Positions 1-9,806 are shown, counted from the first letter of the stretch. The stretch is 25,860 bases of DNA from Mucidula mucida (GCA_015501055.1 JADNYV010000480.1:1-25860); one strand, 5' to 3'. Program-made: numbers and translations. The notes: a model not told the origin generated them from the sequence alone.

Positions 1-7
1 AGCATGG

Positions 8-1744
8 ATGCCGGAGCGGAGAGAGAGAGAAGCGACGGAGGAGAAGGTGATGGCGATCAGAGCGTTGACAAAGGAAGCTGCGGTGGAAGTTGTGACAGAG
101 TTGAAAAAGTCGAGGAAGTACATCCGGGGAACAAAGGGGCAGGACATGAAACTCCGAGTAACCATAGAGAGCGTACACACAGGCTCTGAATGGGAAACGA
201 GTGCCCTTCTTGACAGTGGAGCAACGGGTTCTTGTGTCAATAAAGAATTCGTCGAGAAGAACGGACTCCCGATCAAGGAGTTACCGGTCAAGCTCCCTGT
301 CTACAATGCGGATGGAACCCTAAACGAGGGAGGAGCAATCGAAGGTTTTGTGGAGGTCCGGATGAAGATCGGAGATCACGCTGAAAAGATTGAGTTGGCC
401 GTTACCAATCTCGGCAAAACAAGTATCTTTTTGGGGCTAGATTGGCTACGATATCACAACCCCACGATCAACTGGACGGAATCCACATTGACCTTTGATC
501 GATGCCCAGACCGCTGCGGCTATCTACCCGAGTACGACTCACCGGAAGATGAAGGAGAAGACGTAGAAGAGAAGTTGGAAGAGGGAGAGCGTTTGTTCTG
601 GATGGACTGGGACAACTATCGCAAAAGCGGAGAAAAGCTGAGATCACAACAGCCTTCATCCGCTGCTGCACCTTACATCGAGGAATTCTCCGATGTATTC
701 AGCAAGGCGGACTTTGACAAGTTACCGGAGCGAAGACCCTGGGATCACGCGATAGAACTTACGCCTGGTTCCAAACCGGTTGACTGCAAGGTTTATCCCC
801 TTAGTCCATCCGAGCAGAAGGCGTTAGATGAGTTCCTGGAAGAAAACATACGGACGGGACGTATACGGCCATCAATTTCACCCATGGCATCACCTTTCTT
901 TTTTGTCAAAAAGAAGGATGGAAGCCTTCGGCCAGTACAAGATTATCGGAAGTTGAACGACATGACAATCAAGAACCGATACCCCTTGCCGTTGATTCAG
1001 GAGCTTATCGACAAGTTGAAAGGAGCAAAGGTTTTCACAAAGATGGATGTCCGATGGGGTTACAATAACATCCGGATCAAAGAAGGTGATGAGTGGAAAG
1101 CGGCGTTTAGAACAAACCGAGGCCTGTTCGAGCCCTCAGTCATGTTCTTCGGACTTACAAACTCGCCGGCGACATTCCAATCGTTCATGAATCACATTCT
1201 CAAGGAGCTGATTGATGAAGGACATGTTATAGTTTACTTGGATGACATACTTATCTTTACGAACACGTTGGAAGAACATAGGCATATCGTACGACGAGTA
1301 TTAGAAATATTACGAGTAAATAAGTTGTATTTAAAACCCGAGAAATGTAGTTTCGAGGCACATACTGTAGACTACTTAGGAGTTATTGTTGGAGGAGGAG
1401 AGGTGAAGATGGATCCGGCAAAAGTGGCCGTAGTAAAGGAATGGAAGGAGCCGACGAAGAAGAAGGAAGTACAGTCATTCCTGGGCTTCTGCAACTTCTA
1501 CCGACGTTTCATCCGGGGATTTGCGGGAGTAGCGAAGCCATTGACATCGCTAACCGGGAAGGGCGAGTGGGTTTGGGGCATGGAGCAGCACGAGGCGTTT
1601 GAGGAGTTGAAGCGGAGGATGACGGAAGAACCCGTTCTGATCGTACCACGCGACGACGGCAAGTTTCGAGTTGAGGCAGACTCCTCGAACTATGCGAACG
1701 GGGCGGTTCTTTCCCAGTTGGTGACGGAAAATGGAGACCAGTAG
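8..1744 (+). pseudogene. pol: Retrotransposon pol, protease-RT-start of RNase H
   Basis: This is an open frame of 578 codons. The retropepsin motif DSGATGSC lies at residues 69-76. The reverse transcriptase has its first catalytic Asp at residue 347 (KMDVRWGYN context), the FFGLTNSPATFQ block, and the YLDD catalytic box at residues 410-413. RNase H begins with a VEADSS block (Asp 558), and the frame stops at a TAG at 1742-1744 inside that domain. Downstream sequence still resembles RNase H but in another frame, so a small deletion near 1730 broke it. The true N-terminus (gag or gag-pol) is probably upstream of the window, and the ATG at 8 is only the first one visible. The domains are certain; the start is not. 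Confidence 0.93.
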
Positions 1745-2560
1745 CCTTTCGGTCTCGCGCGCTGAACGAAGTAGAGCGCAATTATGAGATCTACGACAAA
1801 GAGATGATGGCTATTATGGACTCGATTGATGATGGAGACAATATCTCCTTGGAGCAAAGGAAACGTGGAGGTGTTTACCGATCATCAAAACCTCCAGTAC
1901 TTCCGGAAGCCACAGAAGTTGAATCGGAGGCAGGCGAGATGGGTTACGGAGTTGCGGAATATGACATACAGATGATTCACAAGCCGGGCAAGACGATGGG
2001 GAAAGCTGATGCCTTGTCAAGGATGACAGGCCTTGAGAAGGGGGAAAAAGATAACGAAAACGTTGTTTTGCTCAAGCCGGAGTTTTTTATTTCACAAATT
2101 CAATTTTCTTTACATACAGTAGATACACCGGAGGACGAATTACTTAACAAAATCAAACAAAGAAAAGGAAACAAAGACAGATACGTACAAAAAGCATTAG
2201 AAAACAAAGAAAAAGGATGGGAAGAGAAGGAAAATGGACTTATTATGTGGAAGGATCGTATTTACATACCGAAGGACAAGGAATTGCGGGGAAGAGTTAT
2301 TGGAATGCACCATGATGCACAGCTTGCAGGGCATCCTGGACGATACAAGACCCTCGAGCTGATCACACGCACCTATTGGTGGCCAGGAATCAGCCGAGAC
2401 GTCCGGGAATACGTAGAAGGGTGTCAAAAATGCCAGGTCACCAAGTCACATCGCACGAAGCCGGCTGCACCTCTTCATCCTATTGATGTGCCAAGCGAGC
2501 CATGGGAAATAGTAGGGACGGACATGATTGGAGAGCTGCCGGAATCGGGAGGATACAACG
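1745..2560 (+). pseudogene. pol: Retrotransposon pol remnant: RNase H end and integrase zinc-binding domain
   Basis: This continues the element A polyprotein after the frameshift. RNase H similarity resumes around 1745-1830 in one frame. The tether segment around 1870-1945 is in a different frame from the following HKPGKTMGKADALSR block (about 1978-2020), so this domain carries several frameshifts. The integrase N-terminal HHCC zinc-binding module follows at about 2308-2433, with the two Cys codons at 2422-2424 and 2431-2433. The first catalytic Asp of the integrase core is at 2521-2523 (GTDMIG). Another one-base frame change occurs near 2558-2562, just after the GGYN block. No functional integrase can be made from this copy as read. 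Confidence 0.88.
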
Positions 2561-3721
2561 CATCAGCACGTTTGTGGACCATTTCACAAAGCGATTACGT
2601 ATCATACCGACACACACTACTCTGACGTCAGAAGGCATGGCCCGCATCTACCGAGATCGCATTTTCCCCATACATGGGATGCCACGCCAGATGATACATG
2701 ATCGCGGTCCACAATACCACTCGCGTTTTATGAAGGAGTTGTACCGGTTGTTGGGCATACAAGGAAACTTTACAACGGCGTATCATCCACAGGCAAATGG
2801 GCAGACGGAACGGCTGAACCAAGAGATAGAACATTTCTTACGGTTATTTGTCAACTACCATCAGAACGACTGGCACGAATGGCTACCCTCTGCCGAATTT
2901 GTTTACAATGATCGGGTACACTCGGCAACTAAAGTCACTCCGTTCTTTGCAGACATGGGCAGACACCCCTACAAAGGCACCGCCCCGAAAACGGCATCGA
3001 GAAATGAGACTGCGCAGGAGTTTGCCGACGGCATGAGGAAAACATGGGACGAAGTGGGGTCGGCATTGAAGATGGCCAAAGAGGATATGAAACGGTTTTA
3101 TGACAGGAAACGGACAGAGGCAGTGGAGTACAAGGAAGGCGACAAAGTATGGCTGGAAGGGACGAATCTCAGCACGGATCGACCAATGAAGAAGCTCGAT
3201 GACAAACGCTTCGGGCCGTTCAAAGTGATCAAGAAAGTTGGGATGAGCTCTTACAAGCTCCAGATTCCTCACACGTGGAAAAGCATCCATCCCGTGTTCA
3301 ATGAGGCCCTGTTGACGCCTTACCACGAGCCCCAATTTCCACACAACCCCGAGACACGCGTCCACCACCTGTGCTGGAAGGAGCCGAACCGGAATGGGAG
3401 GTTGAGAAAGTGGTTAATTCCCGAAAGTACCGCGGGGGTTTTCAATATAAGGTTCACTGGAAAGGTTACGGCACACACGAGCAGACATGGGAACCGGCAT
3501 GCAATCTCAAAAATGCCGACGAAGCTATCAGCGATTTCCACCAACAATATCCGAACAAGCCGAAGCCACCCGCGCTTGCTCGCATTGAAGTCCCCATGTC
3601 GCAATTTCCATCACATCTATTCCGACCCATGCCACCGCCCGATACCGAACCCCTCGACGTCACGCTACCCTCTGCAGCCCTCATGGAGCGACTCTGGCGC
3701 AGAATGGAACTTGCGCCTTAA
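2561..3721 (+). pseudogene. pol: Retrotransposon pol remnant: integrase core, C-terminal domain and chromodomain
   Basis: The integrase core continues with the second catalytic Asp in an HDRGPQYHS block near 2700 and the catalytic Glu at codon 2808-2810 (ANGQTERLNQ). A GPF/Y-type C-terminal region follows (FGPFKVIKKVG, about 3210-3240). The chromodomain (EWEVEKVVNSRKYRGG to YKVHWKGYG, with WEP) lies at about 3386-3540 but in a different frame, entered after a one-base loss near 3335-3345. The stop is TAA at 3719-3721. Chromodomains steer chromovirus integration to particular chromatin, commonly heterochromatin. The homologous part of element B is open through this point, so the frameshift is specific to A. 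Confidence 0.9.
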
Positions 3722-3732
3722 GGAGGGGGTGA
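3720..3732 (+). promoter_or_regulatory. Polypurine tract of element A
   Basis: The purine run AAGGAGGGGGTGA sits immediately before the TGTT start of the LTR, with one T inside it. In LTR retrotransposons this tract primes plus-strand DNA synthesis. It overlaps the pol stop codon by two bases, a compact arrangement repeated in element B. Confidence 0.85.
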
Positions 3733-4261
3733 TGTTATGAATCGCCATATTTTCATATTTTCACATCTTATCATATCTTATCGGGAGCCTTGTCTTATCA
3801 ACCAACGGACCGCTTCATCATCTGTTTCGTCACCGATCATACCCCTTTTCATTACCGAAGCCGTACTCATGTCGGACACACGCCCAACACATGGATGACA
3901 TCATACATGCCGATACCTCATGGACTCCCTATTGTATACACACCACCGACACTCGTAGCACACATGGTCGTTTCAGTATTATTACTTACATGCAGTCACC
4001 ACTCGTATTTAATGGTTTCACGGACTAGTAGCATACCACACTGGGTCAAGGGCGTGGAGCATCCCTAGTGGAAACGCGTATGGACAAGGAGCTTCAAACA
4101 CAGACTTACTAGTATATAAGCAGTAGTGTAGTATCATTGTACTTTAGTTCCGATCTCGTTTATACACCTGGCCTAGCCTAGTCTTACGAACGCGAACGCT
4201 TTCTTCCTTAGTTCTTGCTGTGGTACCTGGTTGAGTCTCGTGGCTTAGTCAGTCGCTAACA
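3733..4261 (+). repeat. 3' LTR of element A (529 bp)
   Basis: It starts TGTTATGAAT and ends GTCGCTAACA, so it has TG..CA ends. It is bounded by the polypurine tract on the left. The same sequence occurs at 5189-5718 (+) and in reverse at 5888-6417 (-), which fixes both edges. It contains a TATA-like box at 4113-4119. This copy keeps many CpG dinucleotides that are TpG or CpA in the other two LTRs. Confidence 0.93.
4113..4119 (+). promoter_or_regulatory. TATA-like box in LTR of element A
   Basis: TATATAA followed by GCAG, about 150 bp before the LTR end. It is conserved in all three LTR copies and is the likely core promoter that sets the U3/R boundary. The transcription start is inferred, not seen. 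Confidence 0.6.
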
Positions 4262-4262
4262 G

Positions 4263-5177
4263 GAACGGCTGAACCAAGAGATAGAACATTTCTTATGGTT
4301 ATTTGTCAACTACCATCAGAACGACTGGCACAAATGGCTACCCTCTGCTGAATTTGTTTACAACGATCGAGTTCATTCGGCTACCAAAGTCACTCCGTTC
4401 TTTGCAGACATGGGCAGACACCCCTATAAAGGCACCGCTCCAAAAACAACATCAAGAAATGAGACTGCGCAGGAGTTTGCCGACAGCATGAGGAAAACAT
4501 GGGACAAAGTGGGGTTGGCATTGAAGATGGCAAAGGAGGACATGAAACGGTTTTATGACAGGAAGCGGACAGATGCAGTAGAGTACAAGGAGGGCGACAA
4601 AGTATGGCTGAAAGGGACGAATCTCAGCACGGACCGACCAATGAAGAAGCTTGATGACAAACACTTCAGGCCGTTCAAAGTGATCAAGAAAGTAGGGACG
4701 AGCTCTTACAAGCTCCAGATTCCTTACACATGGAAAAGCATCCATCCCGTGTTTAATGAGGCCCTGTTGATGCCTTATTACGAGCCCCAATTTCCGACGC
4801 AACCCCGAGACATGTGTCCACCACCTGTGCTGGAAGGAGCCGAACCAGAATGGGAGGTTGAAAAAGTGGTTAATTCCCGGAAGTACCGCGGGGGTTTCCA
4901 ATACAAGGTTCACTGGAAGGGTTATGGCACACACAAACAGATATGGGAACCGGCATGTAATCTCAAGAATGCCAACAAGGCTATCCAAGATTTTCACCAA
5001 CAGTACCCGAACAAGCTGAAGCCACCCGCGCTTGCTCGCATTGAAGTTCCCATATCGCAGTTTCCATTCCATTTATTCCGACCCATGCCACCGCCCAATA
5101 CTGAACCCCTCAACATCACACTACCCTCTGCAGCCCTCATGGAGCAACTCTGGCGCAGAATGGAACTTGCGCCTTAA
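4263..5177 (+). pseudogene. pol: Element B integrase C-terminal part plus chromodomain
   Basis: The frame is open for 304 codons from the junction to TAA at 5175-5177. It starts at the Glu of the integrase catalytic triad, runs through the C-terminal GPF/Y-like region (about 4670-4710) and ends with a chromodomain (about 4845-5000, EWEVEKVVNSRKYRGG block). It is a 5'-truncated fragment with no start of its own. It lacks the frameshift that separates integrase from chromodomain in element A. Several coding changes relative to A come from CpG loss, including substitutions inside the chromodomain. Confidence 0.87.
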
Positions 5178-5188
5178 GGAGGGGTTGA
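5176..5188 (+). promoter_or_regulatory. Polypurine tract of element B
   Basis: AAGGAGGGGTTGA lies directly before the TGTT start of the LTR. It differs from the element A tract at one position (G to T). Confidence 0.8.
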
Positions 5189-5718
5189 TGTTATGAATTG
5201 CCATATTTTTACATTTTCACATCTTATCATATCTTATCAGGGGTCTTGTCTTATCAACCAACAGACTGTTTCATCATCTGTTTTGTCACTGATCATACTC
5301 CTTTTCATTACCAAAGCCGTACTCATGTCGGACACACGTCCAACACATGGATGACATCATACATGCCGATACCTCATGGACTTCCTATTGTATACACACC
5401 ACCAACACTTGTAGCACATATGGTTGTTTCAGTATTATTACTTACATGCAGTTACCACTCGTATTTAATGGTTTCACGGACTAGTAGCATACAATACTGG
5501 GACAAGGGCGTGGAGTTAACCCTAGCGGAAACACATATGGACAAGGAGTCCCAAACACAGACTTACTAGTATATAAGCAGTAGCGTAGCATCATTGTACT
5601 TTAGTTCCAATCTCGTTTATACACCTGGCCTAGCCTAGTCTTACGAACGCGAACACTTTCTCCCTTAGTTCTTGCTGTGGTACCTGGTTTAGTCTCATGG
5701 CTTAGTCAGTCGCTAACA
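5189..5718 (+). repeat. 3' LTR of element B (530 bp)
   Basis: It starts TGTTATGAAT and ends CGCTAACA, and is colinear with 3733-4261. Many CpG sites of the A LTR are TpG or CpA here. Sequence to its right (5719 onward) does not resemble pol or a primer binding site, so this is the right end of element B. Confidence 0.92.
5570..5576 (+). promoter_or_regulatory. TATA-like box in LTR of element B
   Basis: TATATAA at the same LTR position as in element A. Transcription from here would run rightward into the inverted LTR at 5888-6417. Confidence 0.55.
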
Positions 5719-5887
5719 GCCAGCACTACTGGGACCAATACACATGTATGTGGACGTGCGCTGGGATTAGGCTTCCGTCGATCTGTAAACAGGAAAGGGG
5801 ATGGGGAAATATGCGATGATTAAACAGCGAAGTGCTGATCGACAATTAGGGATGTGTGGTAGGTGGTAGAAAGTAGTTCTGATCTTC
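5719..5887. other. 169-bp spacer between inverted LTRs
   Basis: Single-copy sequence within the window, with no recognisable coding, primer binding site or target-site duplication. It may be remaining host sequence between two independent LTR insertions. Neither edge repeats the 5 bp at the far ends of the flanking LTRs. Confidence 0.5.
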
Positions 5888-6417
5888 TGTTGGCAACTGA
5901 CTAAGCCACAAGACTAAACCAGGTACCACAGCAAGAACTAAGGGAGAAAGCGTTTGTGTTCGTAAGACTAGGCTAGGCCAGGTATATAAACGAGATTGGA
6001 ACTAAAGTACAATGATGCTACGCTACTGCTTATATACTAGTAAGTCTGTGTTTGGGACTTCTTGTCCATACAGGTTTCTGCTAGGGTTAACTCCACGCCC
6101 TTCACCCAGTGTTGTATGCTACTAGTCCGTGAAATCATTAAATACGAGTGGTAACTACATGTAAGTAATAATACTGAAACAACCATGTGTGCTACAAGTG
6201 TTGGTGGTGTGTATACAATAGGAAGTCCATGAGCTATCAGCATGTATGATGTCATCCATGTGTTGGGTGTGTGTCCGACATGAGTACGGCTTTGGTAATG
6301 AAAAGGAGTATGATCGATGACGAAACAGATGATGAAACAGTCTGTTGGTTGATAAGACAAGGCCCCCAATAAGATATAATAAGATGTGAAAATGTGAGAT
6401 TATGGCAATTCATAGCA
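5888..6417 (-). repeat. Inverted solo or partial LTR of the same family (530 bp)
   Basis: This is the reverse complement of the LTRs at 3733 and 5189. Read on the plus strand it starts TGTTGGC and ends CATAGCA, so the outermost TG..CA is kept while the inner terminal bases are mutated. It resembles the CpG-depleted element B LTR more than the A LTR. No pol sequence flanks it, so it is a solo LTR or an end left after recombination. The flanks TCTTC and GTACA are not a target-site duplication. Its right edge coincides with the first base of an epimerase-gene intron. Confidence 0.9.
6030..6036 (-). promoter_or_regulatory. TATA-like box in inverted LTR
   Basis: TTATATA on the plus strand is the reverse complement of the conserved TATATAA. 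It points leftward, so this LTR and the element B LTR have facing promoters. Confidence 0.5.
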
Positions 6418-6464
6418 GTACACATAGCACAGGTGGACGAACCATCTCACTCACAAGAATCCAG

Positions 6465-7186
6465 GCATGATTTATTCCTATCTCGTCATTCCTGGCGGAA
6501 TCTTTGCCCGTCCTAGCGGAGTACTAGTCGATGCAGGCATACAAGACCCCAACGGCCACCAATACTTGTCCAGCAGTATGCCTCAGAATGTGATTGCCCT
6601 CCGTGAACCTGTCATGATTGGAGAAGGCCTTAATTACTTGGCGATTGTAGAACTTCACGAATGTCAGTGTCTTTTTGGCCTCGTTAAGCCAACAACTGAC
6701 CCGAACACAGTTGTTGATTTTCTCGTACTCCTGGTCACCGAGCTTCTTTCGTCGGAATGGGAACAAGTCCCGCACGGTAAAGAAGGGTACTTTTTCATAG
6801 AAAATGGCTCTGTCCAACTTCGCGAGGTTTCGCTAACCGCTGCGCGGGCAATGACTGGGAAAGTGGTTTCCAAGGGGCGCCCAATTACAGTGAAAGAGTT
6901 TACCGACTTGGGCCTCCCAATGAGTATATGAAGCGCTGTTCCTTCTCGCCGAAGTTGAGTTTAATCATAGGAAATCGTTATGCATATCCTTGGCGGCAAC
7001 AGCCACTGTGTCAGTACCCGAGCAAGACGACTGGGTTGGGCACCTGTGAAAGGGAAGGCAGAGTTCTTGAGGGAAGTTGAGGCATACACCCTGGAGAATG
7101 TAAACAAGAAGAAATATGGCAGATGTCAATGTAGATCTATCACAAGAGCCTACACATGCCTTCAATATTGCGGCATCTTGGAGTAA
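6465..7186 (+). pseudogene. NAD(P)-binding epimerase-like protein, 3' exons, left copy
   Basis: The sequence resembles the C-terminal half of fungal NAD-dependent epimerase/dehydratase-like (extended SDR) proteins. Visible parts are a YLVIPGGIFA strand-turn block, a HVxE-like core (ELHECQ), the GYFFIENG block, and a last exon with GGNSHCVSTRARRLGW. The intron at 6418-6464 (ends CCAG) precedes the exon 6465-6919; the last exon starts at 6971. The donor after 6919 is ATGAGT here but GTGAGT in the right copy, so the 6920-6970 intron should not splice and translation would stop soon after. The Glu codon mutated to a stop in the right copy is intact here. Everything upstream of 6418 has been replaced by an LTR, so the Rossmann N-terminus is absent. 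The frame runs to TAA at 7184-7186, past the right copy's stop. Confidence 0.75.
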
Positions 7187-7632
7187 TCAGCAAAGTACCA
7201 TTTCGTCCGTTGGGTGATCGGAAGCGGGGCCACCAGCGTCGTACATAGCTTCACACGGAAACGACATATTGGCGATAACAAGGAGCACATCATAAGACAT
7301 TAATCCTCTGCTACTATGGATTGGCTAGCCAGGTTGAATCGTGAAGTCAAAGTATCGCTTCTTATAGGACTGCGATACTCAAGCTGCATTGGACGGTTCG
7401 ACCACGCTCTCTTGAACGGCCTTCCATGCTTGCAATCGACCGTCTTGGCTCACGCGGCAATGTGGGGGAGATCCTGAGCGTTCCAAGGCCACGCGAGTCC
7501 TCTAGCACCTTCAAAGCCGTGTTCTCTGCGAATAGCTTTGATATGTCTTCATGTCTCTGTGGCATGCATCGTCATTTATGCAAGGCAACGTCATATATAT
7601 TTGCAGCTCAACAAAGTTATGCGGTTGTCTTT
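7187..7632. other. No recognisable gene
   Basis: About 450 bp between the ends of the converging epimerase-like and kinase-like genes. Short open frames exist on both strands, but none shows a family motif or a convincing exon structure. It may hold the 3' untranslated regions of the two flanking genes. Confidence 0.5.
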
Positions 7633-8967
7633 TCAGATGCGACCATTCCACAGCTGGGAGACAAATTTATGATTGAGCGTGGCGCGGCTCATTTCCCCCT
7701 TTACGGTCCGGAAGTCGCGTAGAGCCTCCAAAGCGGAGGGCACGCACGCACCATGCAAACCCATCATCCTCTCCACAAATTGGACCCCTTCAGGAAACAC
7801 ATCCGGTACCATCTGTGTTGTCGCGCTTGTAAGTAGAAGAAAACGGCATAAGATGGCACACTCACTCGTATGTGGCGCTGCATCAGTGCTCCGAGAAAAA
7901 GAACGTCCACCTCAAATGGGTTGCAAGTGGTACCTCTGCCTTGTAGACCGTCTCTGAAGTCCAATCACAGATTATGCGGAAGGGGCGCATCCTCGAGCGC
8001 CATATCCAGAGGCACCACCGAAGCAAACCCGTAGTCGATGAAGGCGAAGACACAGTCTTTATCAAGGTCAAAAATACCAAAATCAATCACATCGCCAGGA
8101 AGGACATTGACCAAAGTATTTTGGTCCAAAATATCGCAGTGCGCAATGCGCTGTTCGTGACAGAACTCCAGAGCCTAAATCAAGGTCAGCGACGAGACCG
8201 GCTCGATCTAGGAGATTGTTCACTTCAAGAAGCTGCTCCCAGAGAAACATAGAATCCTCTATTGTCTTGAAGCGAATGTAGAAGGCGGATATCCAGCTTG
8301 TGACGAGTAAACTTGGGAATGCAGACGCAGGGACAGCCAATCAACCAATGCACCGTGGCATCACTGCGAAGACCAAACCACCCCATGTAACAAAGTCCAA
8401 CACAGGGATAGTGTGATTTCGAGGATCCGAGCGTGCAGCTGGAGTGTTGAGCCGCTGTAAGGCAAGGAATTCTGTTGTCGGAGAAGAGGTAGTAGAGATC
8501 AATCTGTATAAGATTGCATATCTACGAAAGCTGTCAAAACCCAGGGTGACTTACTTCAAGACAAGTTCTCTTCCAAGTCGATCTCTAGCGGCCCATAAGC
8601 GCATATCCTATTCAACGGATGAGAAAATTTCGAAGGAACGACAACTACGTACCGGGAAATCAAAATGCGACGCTGTACGCAATACTCTGGTGTATGGATA
8701 TTCCTGAGACGAAGACGGCGGAGGCCACCTCGGGGCGTCGAGAATTGGGTCATTGTCTAGGTTTCTGACATATAGAAAGTATCCCTGTGACGCGAAGAAG
8801 GGGGCCAGGAACTTCCAAGCATCCATGGCGCATAGTTTGCGTTTGTGAAAATCTTTCATGTCGTCGTAATCTAGTCCCATGTCCCAGTCAGCGAGGTCTC
8901 CGGAAGCTGGATGCCGGTGCCACCATAAGCGAACAGTCCAGAGCAGTGTCTCGTGCAAAGTCGCCAT
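7633..8967 (-). pseudogene. Agaricomycete kinase-like protein with one in-frame TGA, left copy
   Basis: Six exons give one consistent frame of 360 codons: 8967-8653, 8607-8555, 8503-8354, 8296-8224, 8174-7866 and 7812-7633. Introns are 45-57 nt with GT..AG ends. Motifs in order: YPYTRVL, LWAARDRLGRELVLK (candidate beta-3 Lys), NTPAARSDPRNHTIPVLDF, VFAVMPRW, HEQRIAHCDILDQNT (HxD with Asp 211, Asn 216), FIDYG at 242-246 in the DFG position, then NPFEVDVLFLG. The motif set matches kinase-domain proteins expanded in Agaricomycetes; no substrate is known to me. Codon 267 is TGA (7965-7967), and similarity continues in the same frame beyond it. The 57-nt intron at 8353-8297 is a multiple of three and itself holds a TGA, so intron retention would also truncate the product. 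The start is the first ATG of exon 1. Confidence 0.85.
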
Positions 8968-9806
8968 TGGGATTAATTATTCTGACATGTTGGTAGGCGT
9001 AAGCACACGTCCCGAGCAAGGCACAGCAAGTGAAAGCGAGCTTTGCGGACATGGTTGACAAGGTTCACTTGAGGTTCACAATTGAGCTGGCAGTACTCGA
9101 GTCCCTGTGCGAAAGTTGTATGACCTGGTTGAATTCGTAGCATTACGCTTACTGAGATCTCAAGACGAGCGCCTGTAAAAACAGTGAGTGCGTCAACCTC
9201 CAATGAAACATAGTATGTCACCGCGTAATTCACGACTTATACCAACGGTGCTCGTAGTCACGGTGTCGACGCATCTGCTCTTCAGCAATTCTTTAGGGGG
9301 GATGAGGACTACGTCTGATCGTCTTGCTGTTGTATCCAGGATTCATCCAGGAAGTGGTAAGGCTCCAACGAGGATTGAATGTTTCACCTCACGGATTTTC
9401 CTTTAGCAGCCTGGGTGCAAATGTGAGTCTACACCCCAGGTTACTGCGAAGTCTCTGGAACCAGTATTGCGTCGTGATGGTTGTGATCAACGGTGCCATT
9501 TCAACTGACATCTACAAAATAGCGCCACAAGGAGCCCTTCACACAACTCAAACACACATAAGGGAGGAGGAGCACCAGGCACTGCTTCTTCTGAGCAGGC
9601 CGTTCGCAAAGAGATACGATTCCACTTCCTCCCCGTCCCAAAAATCCCGTGTCCTCCTGCAAGGCAGCGACTACGGTACTTTGACTACGGATGTGTATGT
9701 ACCAGATAAACAGAAGCACAAGCTAAATAAAAAAAGGAAAGAGTACAAGTTACTGATGCTAACGATGAATATGTGCACTTTGCGATAGATAATTAAAACA
9801 GAGTCC
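8968..9806. other. No recognisable gene
   Basis: About 840 bp between the start of the minus-strand kinase and the stop of the Nab2-like gene. It should hold the kinase promoter and the zinc-finger gene's 3' region. The longest open frame (9324-9788, +, 154 codons) has no family motif. It is preserved in the right copy only because the whole stretch is nearly identical. One visible difference is a CpG to TpG change at 9308. Confidence 0.5.

Larger units (their letters stand above)
1..4261 (+). mobile_element. Ty3/gypsy chromovirus element A, 5'-incomplete in window
   Basis: The domain order aspartic protease, reverse transcriptase, RNase H, integrase, chromodomain, then polypurine tract and LTR, is that of a Metaviridae (Ty3/gypsy) chromovirus. 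The 5' LTR, primer binding site and gag would lie left of the window. Coding is split over at least three frames, so this copy is not autonomous. Its 3' LTR ends at 4261 directly against an internal fragment of a second element of the same family, which suggests nesting. The pol is less CpG-depleted than element B, so A is probably the younger insertion. Confidence 0.93.
4262..5718 (+). mobile_element. Chromovirus element B fragment (integrase end to 3' LTR)
   Basis: 4262-5188 aligns colinearly with 2807-3732 of element A and is followed by a second LTR at 5189-5718. It begins abruptly at the base before the integrase catalytic Glu codon, directly after A's LTR. The simplest reading is that A inserted into B, with B's left part lying beyond the window. 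B differs from A largely by CG to TG or CA changes, the pattern expected from decay of methylated cytosines. Confidence 0.88.

Noticed and set aside
3720..3740. AAGGAGGGGG followed by ATG looks like a bacterial ribosome binding site
   Set aside because: It lies directly before an LTR start and is repeated before the second LTR, so it is a polypurine tract. The rest of the window is intron-bearing eukaryotic DNA.
3790..4068. Open frame of 92 codons inside the LTR (also in the other LTR copies)
   Set aside because: It lies wholly inside the LTR, has no family motif, and persists only because the LTRs are copies of each other.
5719..5740. Primer binding site after the element B LTR
   Set aside because: GCCAGCACTACTGGG does not resemble a tRNA 3' end complement and is not followed by gag, so this LTR is a right end.
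8297..8353. In-frame TGA at 8341-8343 taken as a second nonsense mutation in the kinase
   Set aside because: A 57-nt GT..AG intron removes it and restores the expected VMPRW block, so it is intronic.
9324..9788. 154-codon plus-strand open frame, identical in both tandem copies
   Set aside because: No recognisable motif, and the surrounding non-coding DNA is equally identical, so conservation is not evidence of coding.
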